A stretch of 45,268 nucleotides of DNA. Origin: Geobacteraceae bacterium. GTDB lineage: Bacteria > Desulfobacterota > Desulfuromonadia > Geobacterales > DSM-12255. The DNA is taken from the NCBI GenBank assembly GCA_013377075.1, contig JACABD010000022.1, forward strand, positions 8,678 to 53,945. The letters run 5' to 3'. The position numbers and the translations under genes are program-made. Within the stretch, counting starts at the first letter, position 1. The number at the start of each line of letters is the position of its first letter. Below, in pieces: positions 39,293 through 45,268 of the stretch. The notes beneath the pieces are model-generated. The model was given only the letters and a program-made list of their open reading frames with translations, was not told the origin of the DNA and searched no databases.

Positions 39293-42007
39293 ATGACCAT
39301 TTTCTATTTTATCTGCGGAGCAATTATCGGCGGAATAGTTTCTTCCATATCCCGCGAGTTGGTTGGAGTCGTTGCCGGTGGGGCACTTGGCCTGATGTTC
39401 TCTGTAATAGCAACACTCCGCAGCCGTCTGGACAGCCTGGAGAGACAGCTTCACAAAATAAATCGTGACACTCCCGCTTCTGCGACGCTGGCAGAGATTG
39501 AAGCCAAGCCCCAATGGAATGAGCCGCTGTTTGAGCCGGAACCCGAAGAGTTGACACCAGATGCGATCCTCGGGCCGGTTGATCAGCCGGTTTATGCAAG
39601 AGACCAGGAGGAACAGAGCGATCAGTTCAGTTACGAACCGGTTCACTCACCCACCCAAAAAGAGCCGAGCCAATACAATGAGCCGTCGCCAGTCGTGGAA
39701 GCCATCAACCGTTTTTTCACCGGTGGCAACCTGATGGTCAAGATCGGTGTCATCATCCTCTTTTTCGGGGTCTCCTTTCTGGTTAAATTCGCTGCCGAAC
39801 GGGGGATGATCCCGGTGGAGCTGCGGCTTGCAGCCGTTACCGCAGGGGCGATTGCCTTACTGGTTGTCGGCTGGCGTCTGCGTGATGTTCGTGAGCAGTA
39901 CGCACTGGTGCTGCAAGGTGGTGGCGTGGGGATTCTCTACCTGACGGTGTTCGCCGCACTGCGCCTCTATTCCCTGATTCCGGCCCCCTTTGCCTTTGGG
40001 CTCATGGTCGCCATCTGTGCACTTTCTTCGGCGCTGGCCATCATCCAGAATTCCAGAACCCTTGCCGTGCTCGGTGTTTCCGGAGGGTTCCTTGCGCCGA
40101 TCCTCGCATCCACCGGTAGCGGCAGTCACGTGGCGCTCTTTTCCTATTACGCGCTCCTCAATGCCGGGATATTCGGCATTGCCTGGTTCAAGGCATGGCG
40201 CCTGCTCAACCTGATCGGCTTTGCCTTCACCTTTGTCATAAGCGCTGCCTGGGGAGCACATTATTACCAGCCCCACTACTTTGCAACGACCGAACCTTTT
40301 CTGATCCTTTTTTTCATCATGTACACCACCGTTGCCGTGCTGTTTGCCATTCGCCAGGCCCCGGAGCTAAAAGGGTATGTTGACGGCACCCTCGTTTTCG
40401 GCACGCCGCTGGTTACGGCTGCCATTCAGTCGTCCCTCGTCTGGGATTATGAATACGGTCTTGCCTGGAGCGCCCTTGGGGCCGGTTTTTACTACATCGC
40501 CCTGGCAACCTGGCTCTTCTCCAGAAAGCGCCATGAACTGCGGCTCTTATCCGAAGCATTCCTTGCCTTTGGAGTCGTCTTTGCCACTTTAGCGATCCCG
40601 CTTGCCCTGGATGGCAGATGGACCGCCGCAGCGTGGGCCCTTGAAGGTGGCGCAATGGTCTGGGCCGGACTGCGCCAGAAACGGTGGCAAGTCCGTATTT
40701 TCGGCGTAATACTTCTCTTGGGGGGCGGCGTTTTCTTCCTTGCAGATCTGCCGCCAAAAGGAAACTTTGCCTGCCTGAACGCTTTCTGGCTGGGAACTGC
40801 GCTGATAGCTGCGGCAGCTCTTCAGACAGCGCTCTATTTAAGCCGCAACCGTCAGAAGCTTGAAACATGGGAACTGTCGTTTGCCGATGCCCTGCTGGCC
40901 TGGGGTCTAATCTGGTGGTTTTTCGGTGGTCTTTTCGAGATTTCCCGCTGGCTTGTGGATACGCGCCTCATGGCAGCTCTTGTTTTTGTCGCGCTCAGTG
41001 CAAGCGCTTGTGATTTCGCTGCAACACGTCTCAAGTGGAACGCTCTTATCATGCCCTCTTTTCTCATCCTTCCGGCTCTTTGCAGTGCACTTATTCTCCA
41101 GGTTCTCTCCGCCAGCCATCCTGTTGCCCATGGCGGCTGGCTCGCATGGCCGCTATCTATCGGGCTCTACTATCTCATCCTCAGCCGCCGCGAAACCCTG
41201 ATTGACACGCTCCGCCCCTATATCCACCCCGTTCCGGTCTGGATTGTGGCAATCCTTGCTGCCTGGGAGCTGCACTGGCAGGCAGGACGGATTGGCGGCA
41301 TTGCCGAGGTCTGGTCGCTGCTGCCGCTCGGGCTTGTACCTGCGGTTCTCATCCTCCTGATCCAACTCCTGCTTGACCGCCTATTCTGGCCTTTCGGAGC
41401 CAATCGCCGCGCATACCTGCAAATAGGAGCACTGCCGCTTGCCGTCGCAGCATGGCTCTGGTGCATTCTCATGAACATTCACTGCTCCGGCGATGCTGCG
41501 CCGCTCCCATTCATACCGTTTTTGAACCCGCTTGATATTACTCAGGGAGTTATTACCGCCGTAATCATCAACTGGGTACTACAGTTAAGACGCGAAGAGC
41601 CTGGATTGATTCGCGAAGCTAGTCAACTTTTGCAAATAATTTTTTACCCGACCATGTTTTTCTGGCTCAATGCTGAAATAGTCAGGGGCGTACACCACTT
41701 TGGCGGAGTACCCTTCTCCTTTGAACCGATGTTTTCCTCACACCTTTTCCAGGCGGCCATATCTATCATCTGGAGCATTACGGCTTTCTGTTCCATGACT
41801 TTTGCAACCAGAAAAGGTATACGGACAGTCTGGATTATCGGCGCTGTCATCCTCGGTGCGGTTGTGCTCAAGCTTTTTGTCATCGATCTCTCCGGCAAAG
41901 GGACTGTAGAGCGAATAGTCTCTTTTGTCGGAGTCGGCTTCCTCATGCTGATAATCGGCTGGTTCTCGCCAGTCCCACCCGGCACCGATACGAAGGAGGT
42001 GCAATGA
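39293..42007 (+). CDS. DUF2339 multi-span membrane protein
   Basis: This 904-residue inner-membrane protein has a first N-terminal hydrophobic segment (about 1-45), a coiled-coil/Glu-Pro-rich soluble stretch (about 46-135), then some 20 or more membrane helices to the end. The DUF2339 hallmark FFTGGNLMVKIGVIILFFGVSFLVKFAAERGMIPVELRL begins near residue 140, followed by LVLQGGGVGILYLTVFAALRLY and AVLGVSGGFLAPIL. The family has no known activity. AAGGAG lies 8 nt before ATG. The ATGA overlap with a DUF3999 gene is the typical partnership of this family. Confidence 0.93.
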   Translation: MTIFYFICGAIIGGIVSSISRELVGVVAGGALGLMFSVIATLRSRLDSLERQLHKINRDTPASATLAEIEAKPQWNEPLFEPEPEELTPDAILGPVDQPVYARDQEEQSDQFSYEPVHSPTQKEPSQYNEPSPVVEAINRFFTGGNLMVKIGVIILFFGVSFLVKFAAERGMIPVELRLAAVTAGAIALLVVGWRLRDVREQYALVLQGGGVGILYLTVFAALRLYSLIPAPFAFGLMVAICALSSALAIIQNSRTLAVLGVSGGFLAPILASTGSGSHVALFSYYALLNAGIFGIAWFKAWRLLNLIGFAFTFVISAAWGAHYYQPHYFATTEPFLILFFIMYTTVAVLFAIRQAPELKGYVDGTLVFGTPLVTAAIQSSLVWDYEYGLAWSALGAGFYYIALATWLFSRKRHELRLLSEAFLAFGVVFATLAIPLALDGRWTAAAWALEGGAMVWAGLRQKRWQVRIFGVILLLGGGVFFLADLPPKGNFACLNAFWLGTALIAAAALQTALYLSRNRQKLETWELSFADALLAWGLIWWFFGGLFEISRWLVDTRLMAALVFVALSASACDFAATRLKWNALIMPSFLILPALCSALILQVLSASHPVAHGGWLAWPLSIGLYYLILSRRETLIDTLRPYIHPVPVWIVAILAAWELHWQAGRIGGIAEVWSLLPLGLVPAVLILLIQLLLDRLFWPFGANRRAYLQIGALPLAVAAWLWCILMNIHCSGDAAPLPFIPFLNPLDITQGVITAVIINWVLQLRREEPGLIREASQLLQIIFYPTMFFWLNAEIVRGVHHFGGVPFSFEPMFSSHLFQAAISIIWSITAFCSMTFATRKGIRTVWIIGAVILGAVVLKLFVIDLSGKGTVERIVSFVGVGFLMLIIGWFSPVPPGTDTKEVQ

Positions 42008-43356
42008 TACGTGCCGCGCTTCTCTTACTGATTCTATGTGCCAACCAGGCAATGGCGGCGACGCCGCTCCCCAAAGACTTTGCCTGGAAAAGCAGCCTTA
42101 ATCTGCCTCCTGGCGGAACGCTTTATGAACTGACCCTGCCCGCTGCCGTCTACCGAGGCACAGTTTCTCCTGATCTGGCTGACATCTGCGTTTTTAATGG
42201 CCGTGATGAAATGGTACCATTCACACTGACAACGCCGCCTTTGCAAGCGGTGAAGAAACTTGCCCCGTTGCCCCACTTCCCCCTTCCGGAAACACCCTTG
42301 CCTGGAGAAAAGCTGTCAATCCGCATTGAACGGCGCACGACAGGAGAAATCGTCACTGTCTCCCAAAACAGGACGACTGCAAAACCGCCAGCCGCCTACC
42401 TGCTGGACACCACTTCAATCAAGGAACCGATTGAATCTCTTGAGTTCGAATGGAGCGACATCCCCGCCGGGTTTGTAGAGCGTGTCAGCGTGGAAGGGAG
42501 CGATGACCTTGAGCATTGGCGTCATGTGACAACAGCCACTCTGGCAGCGCTCCAGCGTGGTGACAACAGGGTTGAACAGAGGCAGATTCAGCTATCTGGC
42601 ATCAAAATGCGCTACCTGCGGATAGTCCAGTTGGATCCCGGTTCGATAATCAATGTAACCAGAGTAACAGCAACTCTCGCTGCCGGTAGTGCCGAACCTG
42701 CACACGAACGGCTGGCAATTGACGTCACCGCCATACCTGGACAGACTGGAGAATTCACATTCGACCTCGGCGGACAGATGCCGCTTGACCGGATCAGGCT
42801 GCTGCTCCCGGAGAGAAACAGCCTGGTCAAGGTGGCATACTTTTCCAGACCCAGGGAGAGCGATCCATGGATTCAACGAATTGAAGGGGTCAGCTATCGG
42901 CTCGACAGTCAGGCAGGAGAACTCTCTTCACCGGAGCTGACACTCCCTGCAAACAGAGATCGTTACTGGAAGCTGAAGATATCCGAAGCAGGGGGGGGGA
43001 CAGGTACCGGCAAAGTAAAGGTCGCAGTAGCATGGAGACCGCAAAAGATCCTCTTTCTCCACAGAGGAGATGCACCATTCACACTGGCATTCGGTAGTGG
43101 CCGGGTCGATACACGCACTCTCCGCGGCGCTGACCTGCTGTCAACTCTCCCTGCCACAGATCCTGCAAAGGTAAAGATTGTCCGTGCTGAAGCGGGTGAA
43201 GCCATAACTCTTTCCGGTGAAGCTGCTCTGAAAAAGGAGCTGTCAGCCGTAACCAAAAAGAAGCTGCTGCTCTGGGGGCTGCTTCTTCTGGGGGTCGGCT
43301 TGCTGGCATTGATGGCCTTGCGGCTGGGAAAGCAGATGCAAAGTAATGGGGGGTGA
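42004..43356 (+). CDS. DUF3999 periplasmic-facing membrane protein
   Basis: This 450-residue protein has a signal peptide (MIRAALLLLILCANQAMAA), a large beta-rich extracytoplasmic part and a single C-terminal membrane helix (about 420-440, LLLWGLLLLGVGLLALMALRL) followed by a short basic tail. The sequence ATPLPKDFAWKSSLNLP...LYELTLPAAVYRGTVSPDLADICVFNGRDEMVPF and the later region with PGGTLYE match the DUF3999 form, which is regularly encoded beside DUF2339. Function is unknown. It overlaps DUF2339 by 4 bp and is presumably coexpressed with it, perhaps as its periplasmic subunit. Confidence 0.88.
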   Translation: MIRAALLLLILCANQAMAATPLPKDFAWKSSLNLPPGGTLYELTLPAAVYRGTVSPDLADICVFNGRDEMVPFTLTTPPLQAVKKLAPLPHFPLPETPLPGEKLSIRIERRTTGEIVTVSQNRTTAKPPAAYLLDTTSIKEPIESLEFEWSDIPAGFVERVSVEGSDDLEHWRHVTTATLAALQRGDNRVEQRQIQLSGIKMRYLRIVQLDPGSIINVTRVTATLAAGSAEPAHERLAIDVTAIPGQTGEFTFDLGGQMPLDRIRLLLPERNSLVKVAYFSRPRESDPWIQRIEGVSYRLDSQAGELSSPELTLPANRDRYWKLKISEAGGGTGTGKVKVAVAWRPQKILFLHRGDAPFTLAFGSGRVDTRTLRGADLLSTLPATDPAKVKIVRAEAGEAITLSGEAALKKELSAVTKKKLLLWGLLLLGVGLLALMALRLGKQMQSNGG

Positions 43357-43515
43357 CTATGGCGTTCAGCATCTGAGCTGCCCCCCCCTGTATAAACTCC
43401 CCATACTAATCCACCCGTTTCCACCCCTCTGAACCGCCACGGCTTAAATAACAGCCACAAAGACATCTCGTAATATCAACAACTTACAATATCATTTCCC
43501 TCCGAAGAGCCAGTC

Positions 43516-43531
43516 TGGCACTGGCTATGCA
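43516..43531 (+). promoter_or_regulatory. Sigma-54 promoter
   Basis: TGGCAC (43516-43521), 5 nt, ATGCA (43527-43531). The GG and GC pairs are exactly 10 nt apart, as sigma-54 requires, and only one core base differs from TGGCAC-N5-TTGCA. Predicted start near 43542, 47 bp before the small membrane protein gene. Confidence 0.75.
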
Positions 43532-43588
43532 ATAGTTATTAGCAAATGCAAATAATTACTTCACAGCCGGAAACAGATGGAGGATGTC

Positions 43589-43810
43589 ATGAGAGCACTA
43601 GCCACATTAATTGGGATTTTGACCCCGGTATCAGCACTTGCAGCATCAGGAGTTCGTGAAGACACCAGTGGAATCTTTGTATGGATCTTTCTCGGCATCT
43701 GCGCAATGATCGTGGTAGCACAGGTAATTCCGGCAATACTGCTGATGGTCGGAATGGCAAAAGGGCTTAAATCTGTAGTGAAAGAAGAGATGTCGGTTGC
43801 CAAGAAATAG
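43589..43810 (+). CDS. Small membrane protein of unknown function
   Basis: This 73-residue protein begins with MRALATLIGILTPVSALAASGV, a signal-peptide-like segment with a possible cleavage after ALA. A short polar stretch (REDTSG), one strong membrane helix (about 28-52) and a Lys-rich cytoplasmic tail follow. ATG at 43589 is chosen because GGAGG (43579-43583) stands 5 nt before it; the ATG at 43577 overlaps that site. The gene has a sigma-54 promoter and a terminator, so it is a separate unit. I do not recognise a family. Strong conditional control of such a small protein suggests a specific envelope or stress role. Confidence 0.75.
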   Translation: MRALATLIGILTPVSALAASGVREDTSGIFVWIFLGICAMIVVAQVIPAILLMVGMAKGLKSVVKEEMSVAKK

Positions 43811-43844
43811 CTCCGGAGGGTTATATGAGCGGACACAGCGCCTG

Positions 43845-43876
43845 AAAGGCCACCTTATGAGTGGCCTTTTTCTTTT
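43845..43876 (+). terminator. Intrinsic terminator of the small membrane protein gene
   Basis: AAAGGCCAC (43845-43853) pairs with GTGGCCTTT (43861-43869) around a 7-nt loop, followed by a T-rich tail. It overlaps the end of the convergent gene. Confidence 0.9.
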
Positions 43877-44184
43877 TCGGATCCATTTATATGAAGCTGG
43901 CAGTGCAGGCATTTACGCAGGGGCAAAAAAGTCATGCCATGCAGATGGAAATAGTTACCACATCTCGGGCACCTGCATAACGCAGCAAGAGTGGTTGCAA
44001 CAATAAGAGCAACAAGCCACAGAACAAAGAAAGTCCCCATGGCACTGTGGGTGGGGGATATTTTATTGATTATGAATAAGGCCGGTATGTAAGAAATGAT
44101 TGTGAAGAAGAACAGTTTCCGGCGAAACCTTGTCTGCTTCATGACAGCTGCATATCTAACCGGATCGACAGGACTGTTTTCCAT
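43855..44184 (-). CDS. Small membrane protein with a C-terminal zinc-ribbon-like motif
   Basis: This 109-residue protein has two membrane helices (about 24-41 and 49-70) with a short outer loop. A cytosolic tail has C72-x2-C75 and C92-x2-C95 (CPRC...CLHC) and several His residues, a likely zinc ribbon. GGAGG lies 8 nt before the ATG, strongly supporting the gene. No family is recognised. It lies downstream of another two-helix protein on the same strand (42 bp gap), so the two are probably one operon. The terminator of the convergent gene overlaps its 3' end. Confidence 0.75.
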   Translation of the reverse strand: MENSPVDPVRYAAVMKQTRFRRKLFFFTIISYIPALFIINKISPTHSAMGTFFVLWLVALIVATTLAALCRCPRCGNYFHLHGMTFLPLRKCLHCQLHINGSEKEKGHS

Positions 44185-44226
44185 TCATCACCTCCTGAAA
44201 CCATTATGAACCTGAGCATATCCGAA

Positions 44227-44460
44227 CTATCCGTTCCTGAAAAGAAAATACCAGATTGAAAAAATGGCCTCTCCGAGAGCAATAAGGAGCAGGTAAGGTA
44301 TAATCATAGCAATCCTGTCATCAAGGAGCAGCTTGTAGAGAGCAGGGAATAACGATGGTGTCAGGCAGATCAGTAATATGGCGGTGCCAAAGACAATGGT
44401 GCCGATTGAGACGGCCAGATGTGTTTTTACAAAGAAGTTCTCGTCCAAAGGCTTTTTCAT
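44227..44460 (-). CDS. Small two-helix membrane protein
   Basis: This 77-residue protein has two hydrophobic helices (about 14-38 and 51-72) and a short charged N-terminus (MKKPLDENFF). ATG at 44460 is chosen because AGGAG lies 7 nt upstream; the longer in-frame start at 44484 lacks such support. No domain is recognised. It is the first of two small membrane genes on this strand, facing away from the heme sensor kinase, with which it shares a 220-bp intergenic space. Confidence 0.7.
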   Translation of the reverse strand: MKKPLDENFFVKTHLAVSIGTIVFGTAILLICLTPSLFPALYKLLLDDRIAMIIPYLLLIALGEAIFSIWYFLFRNG

Positions 44461-44681
44461 GGTGGCTCCTTTTAGCGCTGACATAAATCAAAGAGCATTG
44501 ACTGTGCCGTAAAAGGCAGAGGGAATGAACAACCTGCAACCTCCCGGTTCACGGACATCTACAGGAGATGTAACTGCAGTCACCCGGCTCGGGCGGTCTG
44601 ACAGCTGCCCGAATGTATAAAAACCATTACTGACTGTATAAGATTTCTATACACCACTGGCATTCATAAGGAAGCCGGAGC

Positions 44682-45268
44682 ATGAAGATCCAGATATCCC
44701 TCATAGCTAAATTCACCTTTGCCGCACTCATCATTCTCCTTCTGTTTATGGGGCTTCTCGACAGCATCAACCTGAAAAACTTCAGAAAACAGATGATCGA
44801 ATATGCCGCCTCCAATGCCGAAGAGATTGCCGAGATCATCAATCAGAGCGCTTTTGAGAGCATGATGAGAAATGACAAGGTCTCCTTGAGCGGTATGATC
44901 GACAGGATTGCAAAGAGTGAAAACATCGATCATATCCGCCTGATCGACCATAACGGCACGGTGGTTTTTTCAAGCAACAGGGATGAAATCGGCGCAGCTA
45001 TCGGCAAGCATGCCGATGAATGCGTCATGTGCCATGATCCGCCAGGGATTAAATCTACGACAGTGAACCGGAGCAGAATCGTTACCACAAGAGGCGGCAA
45101 GGAGGCTCTGGGCTTCACCAAGGAGATTCATAACCGGCCAGAGTGCTTCAGCGCCCCCTGCCACTTTCATGGCAAAGACAATTCAGTACTCGGTTTTCTC
45201 GACATTTCGGTCTCCCTCGAAAATCTTCGGCAAAAATCCCACGAATACCGCCTGCAGTTCATCATGCT
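44682..45268 (+). CDS. Membrane sensor protein with heme-c motifs, probably histidine kinase; 3' end outside window
   Basis: The first 195 codons are visible. A membrane helix (about 8-28) is followed by an alpha/beta extracytoplasmic sensor domain with the pattern IDRIAKSENIDHIRLIDHNGTVVFSSNRDEIG, typical of Cache/PAS-type sensors. Two heme-c attachment motifs are present: CVMCH (CXXCH) and CFSAPCH (CX4CH, a rarer variant), the second followed by GKDNSVLGFLDISVSLENL, which leads to the second membrane helix. Such heme-bearing sensors are known in Geobacter relatives, where heme redox state or ligand is sensed. The output domain is not seen; kinase is likely, a chemoreceptor possible. AAGGAAG precedes ATG by 6 nt. 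Confidence 0.8.
   Translation, partial: MKIQISLIAKFTFAALIILLLFMGLLDSINLKNFRKQMIEYAASNAEEIAEIINQSAFESMMRNDKVSLSGMIDRIAKSENIDHIRLIDHNGTVVFSSNRDEIGAAIGKHADECVMCHDPPGIKSTTVNRSRIVTTRGGKEALGFTKEIHNRPECFSAPCHFHGKDNSVLGFLDISVSLENLRQKSHEYRLQFIM

Noticed and set aside
44589-44612. Operator-like repeat TCGGGC...GCCCGA before the heme sensor gene
   Set aside because: Only 6-bp arms with poor inner pairing; not distinguishable from chance.

Overview
This window looks chromosomal and most likely comes from a Geobacterales/Desulfuromonadales bacterium. The reasons are a small periplasmic triheme c-type cytochrome, a sensor kinase with heme-c motifs in its sensor domain, many receiver proteins, MshEN domains, a GAF-PtsP protein, and a DUF2339/DUF3999 pair. 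No rRNA, tRNA, CRISPR, integrase or insertion sequence was seen. Gene density is high and gene overlaps of the ATGA type are common.

Layout. 1-486 is the 3' end of htpG with a strong terminator. 784-2892 is a TPR-methyltransferase fusion behind a perfect 18-bp palindrome. 3260-9505 is a four-gene block: MshEN-receiver, HEAT-repeat protein, HD-GYP-like protein, and a PilB/GspE-type ATPase with tandem MshEN repeats. It reads like a cyclic-di-GMP-linked motor and its controllers, and it is my main candidate for a poorly described system. 9526-11270 (minus) holds nudC and a TPR protein. 11478-14783 holds a Lys/Ala-rich exported protein, a GAF-PtsP phosphotransferase and a triheme cytochrome.

14870-14967 is a structured inverted-repeat element. 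It is followed by pyruvate carboxylase (minus), a parvulin (plus), ferritin (minus), a 48-codon remnant of a stomatin/slipin gene (minus), an NtrC-type sigma-54 activator, a hotdog thioesterase (minus), and a transglutaminase-like plus DUF350 pair. The mtnP and rlmN genes (minus) face a pilF-like and rodZ pair (plus). 27980-30566 is a signalling cluster (receiver, UspA, receiver-histidine kinase, receiver), followed by a COG2509 flavoprotein, a GT2 glycosyltransferase, a YhaM-like nuclease, an MBL hydrolase, coaBC, a zinc phospholipase C-like protein (minus), a family-4 uracil-DNA glycosylase and glgC.

The last part has a 412-bp intergenic region with palindromes, a promoter, a mini-ORF and a terminator. 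After it come DUF2339 and DUF3999 membrane proteins, a small membrane protein behind a good sigma-54 promoter, two small minus-strand membrane proteins, and the 5' part of a heme-binding sensor kinase cut by the window edge.

Functional themes are signal transduction (five receiver domains, two kinases, one sigma-54 activator, c-di-GMP-type domains), envelope and pilus biology (PilF, RodZ, ATPase, parvulin, DUF2339/3999), core metabolism (pyc, coaBC, glgC, mtnP) and nucleic-acid housekeeping (rlmN, uracil-DNA glycosylase, YhaM, nudC). All identifications were made by reading motifs and translations by eye; no database search was run.
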